A stretch of DNA of 64,000 bases, taken from contig JAUTDX010000152.1 in the NCBI GenBank assembly GCA_030844895.1, positions 1-64,000 on the forward strand, read 5' to 3'. Every line of letters begins with the position of its first letter. Position 1 is the first letter of the stretch. Below the pieces are notes generated by a model. That model did not search any database and was not told the origin of the DNA. It worked only from the letters and a program-made list of their open reading frames with translations. The translations under genes and the position numbers were made by a program. Origin of the DNA: Ambrosia x helenae (taxonomy: Eukaryota > Streptophyta > Magnoliopsida > Asterales > Asteraceae). Positions 10,757 through 21,790 of the stretch are shown here, in pieces.

Positions 10757-10914
10757 GTCGTTTTTAGTCGTCCAGCCCGTAACACGCGATTGTGCAGCTT
10801 TACACGCGATTAGGGATCCTAATCGCATGTAAGTTCATGCAATTGGGGCCTAATCGCATGAACAGTCATGCATTTGGTCCCCTACTCGCCCCTATAGTGC
10901 CTACTCGCCTCCCT

Positions 10915-10946
10915 TATAGGCGATTAGGCCTCCCTAATCGCCTATA
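10915..10946. repeat. Perfect 14-bp inverted repeat in U3 (right LTR)
   Basis: Copy of 2871-2902: two 14-bp arms around CCTC, containing GGCGATTAGG. Confidence 0.8.
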
Positions 10947-11332
10947 GGGGCTGGTTTCGTGTGTTTTGCGCGTTAAACCCCGTTTTAACATATGTTAACA
11001 CATATTCACATACCGACAAGTCACATAATGATTGTAAACACATAACACATGTAAATACACATATTCACACTCGTTCACCAATTCCGGGACTCGAGACTTG
11101 TATGTTCCGTATGCCCTGACGATCCTACAAATCGTCACCGTTTGTACACTTGGTTAAGGACCGACATCTAATGAACCTCTAGACCAACATCCAATGATCT
11201 TCTAGACTAAACCGATAGTTCCCGAACCATAACCCGACTTAACTAACCCAGTTAAGTGCAATATACGCGTGACTCGCTAAGGTAGACTTTCATCTAGACA
11301 ACGTTGTTAACCAGAATTTGCCGGGTGTCACA

Positions 11333-12102
11333 AGAACGTTGTCCAGAAGCACTAACAGGCGTTGGCCGGCATCACGGAGCATGCGGCGAGCAGACATCTA
11401 TGAGGTAGTCAATGAATAATCATGAGATTAGAAAATGTAAGTGTATAATTGTACAGATGATTATGAAGATATGATCTTGTAAGCAATAATGATATGCAAA
11501 GTATTGTATATGAAACGAGAGAGTATTATTGAAAAGCTTGCATAAAGTGCTTGGAGTGCCCTTGTCTAGCTGTAAAGCTCAACAAGAACGTTGACTTTTC
11601 AAAGAAATTGAACCCAATAGTGATCAAAGAAGACATGCTTTAGCCTATAAGTGGACACTCACTCCAGGAATCCCCAGGTAAGCATAACAGGTCCGTTATC
11701 GGATTTATGCGCTATGCTTGCCTATGCCAGAAAACCCAGTGTAACAGGCGTCCACCCTTCCAGATTGCACATGTTCTATCACACTCATTAAAGCTCAACA
11801 ACTTTGAAGGAGCAAAATAAGAGTAGGCATTATGTCTAAGAGTGTCTTCATAAAAGGTACTGCTCCCGTTCCATGATGATGTAAACTTTCCACTCTCTGT
11901 AGGACACCATCTCTATGCACCATGATGAAAGATGAGAAGAATGGAGAGAGGGAAGAAGGGAAAGATAGAAGAAGGAAAGTAGAGGGAAATGAGGGGTAGG
12001 GTAATTCAGGAAATATTATGCATGAAAGTTGAAGTTCGGTTATAGTCTAGGCCATTTTATCTAATAACCTAATTCCCTATAACCATTGCTTTGATACCAA
12101 TC
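11333..12102 (-). mobile_element. Gypsy element B: gag start, leader and primer binding site
   Basis: Read on the minus strand from the LTR at 12103, this holds a primer binding site at 12099-12088 (TGGTATCAAAGC, one mismatch to the usual site). A leader without open frames follows, then ATG at 11397 opening a short frame beginning MSARRMLRDAGQRLL, plausibly the gag N-terminus. After 21 codons it is cut by the element 1 LTR at 11332. The rest of gag-pol must lie left of the window beyond the element 1 array. The PBS-LTR order is clear; the gag start is an inference from position. Confidence 0.6.
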
Positions 12103-12307
12103 TGTAACACCCCAACCGATGGCGGAATCATCGAGGTGCCACGTAGTGACGATTGTTCAAAAGCTCATGGTACTAAAATGTAAATATTTGATTATTGAAT
12201 ATTGTTTTACAACATGTGAAATTAAATACAAGACAACAAAAAAATAAAGATAATTGATTGATTTAATCTAAGTCCAAAGTCCTATGTGAAGCGTCAAGCA
12301 GCTATTC

Positions 12308-12735
12308 CTGAAACATGCACGAAAATAATTTTGTCAACATATGATGTTGGTGAGTACTACTTAGTTTTGTACATATCGTATAAGTTTGAAAAGTAGTACA
12401 ATTCATGTGTCTAGTATCACAAAGGCATTATGTAAACACGCAAGTAACCAAACAAGACAAAGATCAAATGTAAAGTCTGTACAATGAAATTGATAATGAG
12501 CACCTCAACACGTGTGAGTCTAAAAGAGCACCATAACACAAAGTTATGTCTGTATGTATGATTTTGTATGTAAGCTACGTTCATGTTCAAGCATAAGCAC
12601 AAAGATAATCAAGACACGTATATGAATTGTAAATGAATAAAAATGTATGTGTAAATGAATGTGCAAGTTTTTGTATACTTGTACATGAATCACCCCGAAA
12701 GTGTGAAAACGAAAAAGGGGATAAGTAATACTCAC
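12308..12735 (-). other. Predicted LTR intron in element B
   Basis: Donor AAG|GTGAGT at 12735 and acceptor CATGTTTCAG|G at 12308 (428 nt). GGTGAGTATTACTTA (12736-12722) pairs over 15 bases, one of them G-U, with TAAGTAGTACTCACC (12363-12349). A 6-bp hairpin CAACAT/ATGTTG follows (12349-12344 with 12340-12335), then TGAC. Confidence 0.6.
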
Positions 12736-13562
12736 CTTAGCAAGGTGGTAAGTCTTGTGTAATTGAATAAGTATAATCCAACGTTTCCAAGTATCACCCT
12801 ATGTATAATGTAACAAATAAGTCTAAGTCTATATGGTCTATAAGTATTTTCTAGGGCTTCGAATTGGGGATAAGTATTTATTTGGTTAATAAATTAAACG
12901 TTTAATAGTTAAGAGAAATTTGGTAAATAAATAAACAAAAAGTCTTTGAGTAAATTTTTAATCAAATATGGTCACAATATAAAGTTTTAAGTGTGAAAAT
13001 AATTTTTATAAAATTATTTTCTTGAAAATAGGATATTTAATCTATTTATTTCAATTTGTCAAAATATACTTTAATATTTAAAAATATTAAAATTAAAGAA
13101 ATTTTTAGATTAAAAATTTTATTTCTGTTCTAAATGGATAGAAATAATTTATGTAAAATTTTGGTGCAAAATTATTGTAAAATGAATTTATTATAAATTA
13201 TTTATGACTAAAACTAACAAAAATTAATTAAAAATATAAAATAAACGGTTTTTCTGAAATAAAAATAAATTTCTGGAATGTTTAAGAATATACAAGTTTA
13301 GGATAATTTTTGTGAGATTTTAATAAAATTGTTTAGATATTTTTATTGAATTTTACAAATAAAAATGAATAAACTTGTATTATTAATAATATATATTAAA
13401 TAATTTATTTTTGAAAAACTAAAAATTGGATGATGAACTTTATCATTTGGAGATCGTATAATAATTTTTGTGGAATTTATAAACCACTTTTAGTATTTAA
13501 AAACTATTTTAAAAAGTTTAATATATTAAGTATATATATAAAGATGGCAAAAAAAATACTTG

Positions 13563-13641
13563 TTGGTTATGGGAATCGAACCCGGGCCTCTGGCCGGTTC
13601 GGGTTTTATCACAAGCGTGGCCACCAACTGAGCCACACCCT
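13563..13641 (-). other. tRNA-like sequence 1 in LTR B
   Basis: On the minus strand a perfect A box TGGCTCAGTTGG (13635-13624) and a perfect B box GGTTCGATTCC (13582-13572) are spaced as in a tRNA gene with a longer variable arm. The outer stem is imperfect, so it reads as a decayed tRNA-derived block, not a functional tRNA. It lies downstream of the LTR TATA box and upstream of the intron. Confidence 0.65.
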
Positions 13642-13734
13642 GAGAACGAGTTAAACTGGATTCAAAATAATTATATACGTTAAATATGTTAGTTTTGATA
13701 ATAGGTTTAATTAAGAAAAAATAAAGCAATGTTG

Positions 13735-13801
13735 TGGGATTTGAACCCTGGCCAATGGCCGGTTCAATCTTTACAAACAAGTGGGTAAACCAACTGATCT
13801 A
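13735..13801 (-). other. tRNA-like sequence 2 in LTR B
   Basis: B box GGTTCAAATCC (13747-13737) and an A-box-like TAGATCAGTTGG (13801-13790) on the minus strand. It sits about 100 bp from tRNA-like block 1, in the same orientation, and shares GAACCGGCC with it. The two may be a tandem duplication. The A-box end is part of a perfect palindrome (13788-13819). Confidence 0.55.
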
Positions 13802-13819
13802 GATCTAGATCAGTTGGTT
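13788..13819. repeat. Perfect 32-bp palindrome at the A box
   Basis: The two 16-base halves (13788-13803 and 13804-13819) are exact reverse complements with no spacer. Each contains GATCAGTTGG, so two A-box-like motifs face outward. LTR E has a near-palindrome in the same relative place (63844-63874). Confidence 0.85.
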
Positions 13820-14850
13820 GTTCACTTTCTGTTCTAAAAATAATTATATACTTTAACAGTTTCATGTGTTCTTCCCCAAAACAACCCACTTCGAGCCCTA
13901 GCTTGTCAATCATAACAATTAGAAACACTACAACAAAAATGGGTTTTTAGTACGCACAAAAGCATCCTAAAAGGTTATTTTATAGAACCTTTTATTTAAT
14001 AGGACCAACGGTAAAAGCGTTTCATGTAAGGGGGTCGTAATAAGTCACGAAACTTAAAAAGCGTCCTAATATCTCAAATAAGATTATGAAACCAATTTTG
14101 TGGTCACATAATATGTCCCAAAAAAAAACTCCTAATAAAACATATTAGGAAACTTTTACAAGGTTTTAACATGTGCTTACCTAATTTTAATCTTTTAATA
14201 CACATACAAGAGTCCTAAAAAATTAATTTATAGGACCCTTATGATGTAACATTATAAGAGCATTAGTACCAAAAAAGGGTCCTAATATCTCAAATAAGAT
14301 TATGAAACCAATTTTATGGTCGCATAAGATGTCAATGAACAAACAATATAGCATCCTAAGAAAAGCATATTCTAACATTTTTACAATGCTCTAACAAGTT
14401 TAATAGGACAAAATTTTAAAGTCCTAACAAGTTATATGATACAACGTTTTTTTAACAAACACGCACACAATTTTATGATATACTGTATATAACATCAACT
14501 AATGGAAGAAAAAAAAACTTTATTATATTTCAAATAAGCATATTCATAACAAAAACACTAAACATAAATAAGTTATAGCATTATCCAACATAAAGCCTTG
14601 TTACATTTAACAAAGAAAATAAAACCAATGAAAGAACCAAGCAGCATAGAATCATGAGTCATCATGCGTCCTCAATCCTCACGGACTACCTACAAATAAA
14701 CCATCCATGTATAAGCATTAAGTTCCAGATTATTAAAATTATTCGTATCACAAGATTAATAAATACATACCGATATGAAAGGACAGGGCCATGCAATAGA
14801 GGCACCAATAAAATCTTGAATCATTTTACAAGGTTGAGTAGATCTATGAC

Positions 14851-14900
14851 ATTAAACGCGTGCCACTGTAGGTTTTACCCTACAGTGGTACGCGTTTAAA
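14851..14900. repeat. Long hairpin inside the CACTA element
   Basis: Arms 14851-14872 and 14879-14900 match at 20 of 22 positions around a 6-base loop. The arm contains ACGCGT and CCACTGTAGG. It could be a tiny inserted foldback or a structural element; nothing in it encodes protein. Confidence 0.8.
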
Positions 14901-15037
14901 AATGATTTATGGATCACTTACAGATACATGCATACAAGGTTTCCCCATCCATAGAAGAAAAGATGCCCAACATGAACCAGTGAACCGGCAGAAAATTTAA
15001 AAATGATTCAGTGAAAACTTTTTAAAAGAAACATGTA

Positions 15038-15063
15038 ATATATATATATATATATATATATAT
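15038..15063. repeat. (TA)n microsatellite
   Basis: A run of about 13 TA units within the CACTA element. Confidence 0.9.
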
Positions 15064-15578
15064 AATAAATTTAAAGGAAACAGTTTGAAGTAGCCCAAAG
15101 TGTATTTTTACTCCTAAAAAGTTGATATAAACTAGGATTAGTACCGAAATAATATAGTTTATTATTAATGTAAAGATAATTTTGGCCATAAGCATAAGCG
15201 CTTGGATCGGACTTGTTTCAACATGACAAAACATACATGTTCTGATTTGTTACCAAACTGCCCATGTTCTGATATGTTACCAACATCTCAATCACAACAC
15301 GCGAATTTAGTGGGAAATCTTTCAGAAGCACACAAATAGATTATGATGGATAACAAAGTTTATAACATGAGATCTTTAACAAAGAGTGCCCGAGAGATTA
15401 GAAGTCCATTTCCATTTCCCGCTGCATTCGGTTTTTATTTAAGGAATTAGAATAGGAATTAAATATGTATTACTTGTAAATAGTTGATATCATTGTCAAA
15501 GGAATACATACCTTTCATCTTTTACCAAAACCTTTTCTTAGTCTCTGACCCCTGGTAATTGGTTTCATGCCGCGGTCC

Positions 15579-15992
15579 TTAACCAGTCCGATATAGTCTG
15601 CGGGAAAAAAAAGGTATGTAGATGATATTAACCAAATCTTTAGTATCAAATGCCACTATATCGAGTATACCACACCATTTAGATATTGCCTGCCACACTC
15701 CATAAGTAAAACCACACGCTGTGAACAAATGTGTAGCCGATTCGTCTTCTGATCTGCATAGAACACAATCTTTATCAGCCACATGAATCTGTCTTCGAAC
15801 CAAAGCTAGTCTTGTAGGAATCCTCTCGCCAAGTGCCCTCCAAACAAAAACATTACACTTTAAGGGCACCCATCTACACCATGAAAAAACGCAGCTGCTG
15901 TCATAAATCATATCAGTCGTGAGCCATCTTTTAACATCTGCAACTGAAAAAAAAAATCTGCGAGCCCATCCATTGCCACGAGTCAACACCAC
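15579..15992 (-). pseudogene. LINE reverse-transcriptase zinc-binding (zf-RVT) fragment
   Basis: A 137-residue frame has the plant LINE C-terminal zinc-binding pattern: VPLKCNVFVWRALGERIPTR, then CVLCRSEDESATHLFTAC and VWQAISKWCG. In full LINEs this domain follows reverse transcriptase. No RT, endonuclease or poly(A) tail is seen next to it, so this is an isolated piece carried by the CACTA element, either a 5'-truncated insertion or a captured fragment of a host zf-RVT relic. The start is arbitrary. Confidence 0.8.
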
Positions 15993-16063
15993 CCAACAAA
16001 TTTACATTCACCATGAGGATCAAGGGCCAAGGGGTACCCCTGATGCAGATTATTTTATATCCT

Positions 16064-16212
16064 AAAGCTGTCATGCTTGGAAAAACTACCTACAAGTCGA
16101 GCTCAAGATTTAGGAACAAAGCTCGAATCAATCCGGTTATGAGCTTGAGCTTTCATAAGTTAAACGAGTTCAAGCATGGTCGAGATTGGGCTCAGCTCGT
16201 TTACACCCCACA
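16064..16212. repeat. GAGCTC-rich repeat (partial)
   Basis: It contains repeated GCTCGA/TCGAGC words and ends GCTCGTTTACACCCC, the end motif of the family that also occurs at 17137-17663, 50226-50694 and 56724-57060. Confidence 0.5.
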
Positions 16213-17136
16213 GTAATAACCTAAACACAAACTTATAACATTAACTATTTTAATGAATTTCGACTGAACCTGGTTCATAGTTCGTATAACCAGCAGCTGA
16301 AGTAACATCTAAAACATGTTGTAATAGTTCAAATTTAAAAGGAAAATTTAATTTCACTGGTGGGAATTGATTGTCAATTAGGTTTAACATTTTCATATGG
16401 CCAATATACATGACACACCAAATTAATGAAGTTGATAATAACCACTATGCTAAAATAAATTAGACATTTAGTTACAAAACCTCGGTGAGTTGGTTCAAAG
16501 ATAAATGATCCGATAGAAGCAGCATCACATAATAATCTTTAACAAAAGGAAAAAATAGTAAACTATAAGCAGTGAAAGAAATTAGTCATTCGGATAGATT
16601 CCTATTTGATTTCTTCATAAACAATTAACTATATACTTATCTATCCATCACTCTTAATTCTTAAAACAAATCCATTTAAGTTTGCTACGACAAACATCAG
16701 TAAATAGATTATTAGAATATGATTTTGAAATTTTGTGGCTAACCAAAACCCTAAATTAACCGGAAGATGAGCAACTTATGAAAGATTTGCAGATATGAGA
16801 GAATATCACACTGACCTAGGGGTTTTTTATACAAGTAACTGCAGATCGTGATGTCGTAGACGACAGTGCCAGGGTAGCAAAGTTGTTGTGGGCGGCAATT
16901 GAAGCCCCTTATTCATTGCCTCTCTCTCTCTCCATTTCTCTCCATAGGAAATGAGGGGAAATTGGTGTTTATGTGTGAGAGGGAAAATTGGCCGCGTAGA
17001 TTAAATATTTTGTATTTTTTGTTGTTATAATTTGTGTTTCATTACTGGCATATTTTCTAGTATGTATACACCATATCAATATATAAACTAAGTTAAAACC
17101 GTAACCGGTATAAAACATAACCCAAAGTATTATTAG

Positions 17137-17663
17137 GGGTGTACAAAATGCTCGCGGCTCGCAACTCGCTTGAAAAAAGCTCGTTTTGTTATCGAGCTGA
17201 GCCGGCTCGATTTGTAATCGAGCCGAGCTCGAGCTAGGGGTCTTGGCTTGTGGCTCGGCTCGGTGGCAAGGCTTGGTGGCTTGGCTCAGTGGCTCGGTTC
17301 GTGGCTGGTTAAAATCTTTTATATACTTAATAATACTTTGAATTAATCAATAAAATATGAAAAATAACAGAACAAAAACACAAATTATACAAATAATACT
17401 TTTAGTATACCTTTCATTCATTAAAATATTAGAAAAATAAAAAAATATACATAATTTTTTTTTTAGTTTTTTGTTTTGTATTTTATAAATATTTTTAAAA
17501 AAATAACGAGCGGGCTCGAGCCAGCTCGAACATTTACGAGCTGAGCTCGAGCTCGGCTTTTCAGCTCGACCAAAAAAACGAACCGAGCCGAGCTGGCTCG
17601 ATTTGTGTTCGAGTCGAGCTCGAGCTTAGCCTGGCTCGGCTCGAACATTTACCAACACCCACC
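17137..17663. repeat. GAGCTC-rich foldback-type repeat
   Basis: It begins AGGGGTGTACAAAATGCTCG and ends with GGCTCGAACATTTACCAACACCC, imperfect inverted ends. Both shoulders are dense in GAGCCGAGC and GAGCTCGAG, and the centre is AT-rich. This resembles a widespread plant non-autonomous repeat; the superfamily is not assigned because no clear target duplication is visible. Confidence 0.5.
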
Positions 17664-17800
17664 ATCTACCACCACCGTCCACCATCACCACCACCACGAT
17701 CCACCACCCCCATCGTCCACCACTACCCACCGTCTACCACCACTACCCACCGCCTACCACCACCACCGTCCCCCACCACCACCTTCCACCACCACTATAA
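17660..17800. repeat. CCACCA-rich simple repeat
   Basis: Degenerate (CCACCA)n with CACC, CGCC and GTCC variants. The open frame across it is low complexity and not a gene. Confidence 0.8.
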
Positions 17801-18285
17801 AGGTTAAAGTTATAAAATCCAAGTGTCAAGTTTCCTGTTAAATTTTGTTATAATAAAACTCTACCAAATAAGCGTTTTATAAAACTAATGTTTTATGACT
17901 TAAATATCAAGTTTCCTATTACGGTTTATTATAATAACTCCACTATGATTAAGCGTCCTATAAAGGTTAAATTTATAAGACCCAAGTGTTAAGTGTTCTA
18001 TTAAGTTATGTTATAATAAAACTCCAGCGAATAAGCGCCCTATAAAACTGATGTTTTATGACTCAAATATCATGTATCCTATTATGGTGTATTATAATAA
18101 CACTACAATGATTAAGTGTCCTGTAAAGGTTAAAGGTATAAGACCCATGTGTCAAGTGTCCTATTAAGTTATGTTATAATATGACTTCTACTAGAAAGGG
18201 TCCTATAACATCGAGCATTTATGACTTAACTACAAAGTGTCGTATTAAGTTATGATATAATAGGACCCCCGGTGATCAAGTGTCC
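17798..18285. repeat. About 162-bp subterminal tandem repeat of the CACTA element
   Basis: Three imperfect units start with TAAAGGTTAAA at about 17799, 17961 and 18123. Each holds TTATAATA and CCTATTA words. Subterminal arrays of this type are transposase binding regions in CACTA elements. Confidence 0.7.
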
Positions 18286-18773
18286 TATTACATTACCACA
18301 TAATGGGACACCAACAACTAAATGTCTTATAAGTTGCTTTATTATGATATACATTTTAAGTGTCTTATTAAGTTATATGATAATAGGACCCCCAAAGAAT
18401 CATCCATCCTACTAAATAGCTTTTTAGGACACCGGTTTAGTAACGTATATTATAAAAGGACCCCAAAAGTTCATTCGTCCTATTAAACAGTTTTTAGGAC
18501 CCCATTTTACAAGCGTCCCACACAAAAGGTCCTTAAAAGCCATTTTTGTTGTAGTGAAACCAATAGCCCCTGGATTCTTGGGGCTATTGTTCTACATGAG
18601 CCGAAGAATGATACCCACAAAAGAAAGACTTACAAGAACTCGTAATCGTGATGTGAGAGCTCGGTCAAGGAAAAAGTCAACTTCGAACCAAACTCAAGAA
18701 CAGCAGGATTTTTACAAGGAATTAGAAGTGTAGAAAGAATTAGTGGCGAGTTGTGAAGGTTTGGGGAGGTCTA

Positions 18774-18780
18774 ATTTATA
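18774..18780 (-). promoter_or_regulatory. TATA box of LTR B
   Basis: TATAAAT on the minus strand. Its distance to the U5 end, after removing the CACTA element, is close to that in LTR C. Element 2 is inserted about 117 bp upstream of it. Confidence 0.5.
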
Positions 18781-18896
18781 GGGTAAAGGGCCGGATATCG
18801 ATTTGGTAATTATTGACCTTAATGAATGTAATAACGCGATTTGGGTACAAATTGGAGCGTGATAATCGTCGATTGACGTGTAATGGACGCGTATTA

Positions 18897-21661
18897 TGTC
18901 ACACCCTCAAATTTCAACTGTGGGGTTTTACCGCGAGGCGCATGACATACCAGGATCCCATAGCCATAAGTCATATGAACGAACTCTAAATGCCCAAACC
19001 ATTTAGTTCGTTTTAAAAAAACCAAGTTTAGTTAAGCTGCGGAAGCGTAAACCAAATTAAACCTTTTAGAAACCATGCGCAAAACAACGCGCCCAAAATT
19101 AATACCATGTAAAAATAAAGATAAAAGCATAATATGTAAATTAGGTGTATGCCCAAGACCCAATGCAATGAAACGTGCAGTGCTTCCTAATCGTGACACC
19201 GGAAGCTAACTACCTGCAAAAGCATGTAAATGGTGTGTCAACAAACAATGTTGGTGAGTTCACTGAGTAAAGTAGGTGAGTAAGTAAAAGCGTAGGTTTC
19301 CCAAACCATGTAACCAAATGAAAACGTCGGTCTCCCAGACCACATAACAGTACGTAAGAACGTCGTCCTCCTTGGCCACAAGTAAATAGCTAATTCATAT
19401 GCCAGGGGTAGCTAGCCCACTCATGATAACTAAAACCGGCGAATACCGAACTACTAATGAACAAGTTCCCATAACCGGGAGAAAAGTGCCTTGCGTCATT
19501 GTCCATCAACAATGACATATGTTTAAAGCTAATAGTTCACACCCATGCTCCCAGCACGATGTGAGGTTTGTTAGACCTAATAGCGCTATCAACTAGTAAC
19601 CCGCTTGCCCAACCGGCAATTGATTCGGTATTTTGAAGGACTTAAATGATAGGGTTGGTTTAGTTCATCAAGGACATATAGCATGAATTAGTAAAAGTAG
19701 ATTCACCCCGTGAACCACGCACCCCAAAACCCGGGATGTGTAAAAGTAGTCCCAACCCGGACTAGAAACGTTACGTAAGTTGTCTCGACCCGAGACACAT
19801 GCTTTTGAGAAAAGAGTAGTGAAACTCACCTTAGATTGCAAGCAAAAATATCCAAACTCCAAAGTAATAGAGACTCGCTACCGACTCCCTATTATATGTG
19901 TCACTATGTGAGTACCTGTGCATAACCAATACACCATATAATTCGTTTATTCGAAACTTCCAAAAGTTCAAAACCGTGTAGTGACACCTAGTGGCTCTAC
20001 ATGCACAAGTATGTCCTACGTATCCCGATGGTGATCGTGGTGACTATTATAAGTTTAACGCATCAAACACATCTCATACAAGTTTCCACACAAGTACATG
20101 TCAATTACACACCACATAGAACTCCAAATAGTCACTTAAAGACCCCGTACACAATCTGTGTTTTTAGGACAGATTGTGCGCTGTGAAAAACAATTTATTT
20201 AAAATACTTAACGAATGAATTAGATTCCCAAATTTTTACTGAATTTTATTTGGGATTCACTCGACAATACCTATTTTTTTTTTGTCTTAATTCCAAACAC
20301 AAAAATTATAAAAATTCGTACAACACAGCAGTGTCCAGAAAATTTCCTCAACAGGTCAGTTTAGTAGGAAAATTCTTAAAAATTGTATATTCATCCAAAC
20401 GAGATGAATCCACCTGGAAAAGCTCTATTTTTCCAGTATTGACCTACTGTAAAAATTTCATAACCTAACTCCTTGTAAATCTCAAGTTATGACCATTTAA
20501 AGTTAGCCCAATTTATAAATCCGAAAATCTGATATGACCCCTAATCAATTAAAATTCCAAAAACGAATCATACGGTGTCCAAAATCGATGGTTTTGCCTA
20601 TTATGAAAAGCTAAGACTATACACAACACAATCATGCAAAGAAATCATCAAAACTATCAATTTAACAACACAATACAGACCCTACAAAACACCCTAACGA
20701 ATCTGTCAGAAAACTGAAACTTGCACCCCAAGTTATTCATAAACCCTAATTATGCATAAAAATCTCTAACACATGCATAATCCATATTATCATCATCAAA
20801 CACATATATTATCATACAAAAACCCTAATTATGATTACTAACAACAATCATCATCATCAAATCACCATGAACATTCAAGAACTCCCACTAACACATGTAT
20901 GCGATTTTTATATATATGTATACTCTATGATTTTTAAACTTTTCAAGCATTATAAATCATTATAAAACATGTGAAAATTATACCTTTCCACGCAAGAGTC
21001 CTCCAAGCCTAGAGATTTCACCCAAACTAGCTTGAAGAGATGATCAAGATTGATGTTTATTGAAATTTAAGAGTGTGTGTGTGTGTGTGGGTATTCACGG
21101 CGCAAGGGTGGTTTAGGGTTAGGGTTTTATTTTATTTTTTTCATCAATAATTATAAGGGGATTTGGCTTGTTCCCCAAGTAGTTGGGTATTAGGCCCCTC
21201 TTGCACAATATCTTGACCCGTTAAGCCTATACTAGCCCAATACCGGACCCAATAATATTAAACCTCTAAATTGTATAAAAACCATTGTTTTTATTATTAC
21301 ATGAGATATTAACCATCAAGTGTACGTAATTTGCATGGTTTACATATTAATCGTCAGTCAAGTGATAATTCACATAATTCATATAAGCAGGCACTTCACA
21401 TCCATCACGATTTAATTGTACATATTATAATTATACATGTCACATAATTCACCAACGTTTGGGATACAGGACTCGTGTGTGTGTTAAACAATGCTTTTCC
21501 TATTTAACACATATGTTAATATCCTCTAACATGTGTTAGGCCTACTTAACTAACCCTAGTTAAGTATCTAACCCTGAACAACACGTAAGTTAACTAAAGT
21601 ATATCATGTAAGTTAACTAGAGTTCAGTAAAAGTATTAACCTGAAAATGCGGGGTGTCACA
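18897..21661 (-). repeat. LTR of element 2 (left, 3' LTR)
   Basis: 2765 bp, starting TGTCACACCC and ending GGGTGTCACA. The first 80 bases resemble the element 1 LTR; most of the rest does not. No clear TATA box is chosen. Confidence 0.92.
19214..19829 (-). other. Predicted LTR intron, element 2 left LTR
   Basis: Donor AAG|GTGAGT at 19829 and acceptor GCTTTTGCAG|G at 19214 (616 nt). GGTGAGTTTCAC (19830-19819) pairs with GTGAACTCACC (19263-19253) with one bulged base. The hairpin is CAACA/TGTTG (19253-19249 with 19243-19239), followed by TGAC. The CCCC...GGGG block seen elsewhere is not clear here. Confidence 0.55.
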
Positions 21662-21672
21662 TCATCCCCAAG
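21662..21672 (-). other. Polypurine tract of element 2
   Basis: CTTGGGGATGA on the minus strand, immediately before the 3' LTR start, preceded by the motif TTTCGGGACGAAA. Confidence 0.8.
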
Positions 21673-21755
21673 TTGAAAAGAATTTCGTCCCGAAATTCAG
21701 CAAGTAAACAATAAAGCCAGCTATAAAAATGTGTGCTTGGTTCCCGGATGTCACA

Positions 21756-21766
21756 TCATCCCCAAG
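21756..21766 (-). other. Second polypurine tract of element 2
   Basis: The same CTTGGGGATGA followed by TGTGACA, 94 bp from the first, with its own TTTCGGGGCGAAA motif upstream. It matches the duplicated layout of element 1. Confidence 0.75.
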
Positions 21767-21790
21767 TTGAAAGGAATTTCGCCCCGAAAT

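Larger units (their letters stand above)
8633..11332 (-). repeat. LTR of Gypsy element 1 (right copy, 5' LTR)
   Basis: The LTR is 2700 bp and pairs with 593-3289 by near identity. Differences include single-base changes near 8965, 9257 and 9687 and small indels near 9378 and 10069. It repeats all the internal landmarks of the left copy. Its outer (U3) end at 11332 abuts the gag start of element B, which is therefore the insertion target. The other side of the insertion is outside the window, so no target duplication can be checked. Confidence 0.9.
13926..18556. mobile_element. Non-autonomous CACTA element (4.6 kb)
   Basis: The ends are CACTACAACAAAAATGG and its inverse CCATTTTTGTTGTAGTG, flanked by a 3-bp duplication AAA (13923-13925 and 18557-18559), the CACTA superfamily signature. 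Subterminal regions carry many GTCCTAT/ATAGGAC-type motifs in both orientations, the usual transposase binding pattern. No TNP2-like transposase is seen. It carries a LINE fragment (15579-15992), a hairpin (14851-14900), GAGCTC-rich repeats and a CCACCA tract. It is inserted in the LTR of element B. 14460-15500 and 16220-17130 are AT-rich with no supported gene. Confidence 0.88.

Noticed and set aside
17605..17841. His/Pro-rich frame
   Set aside because: Encoded by the CCACCA simple repeat.
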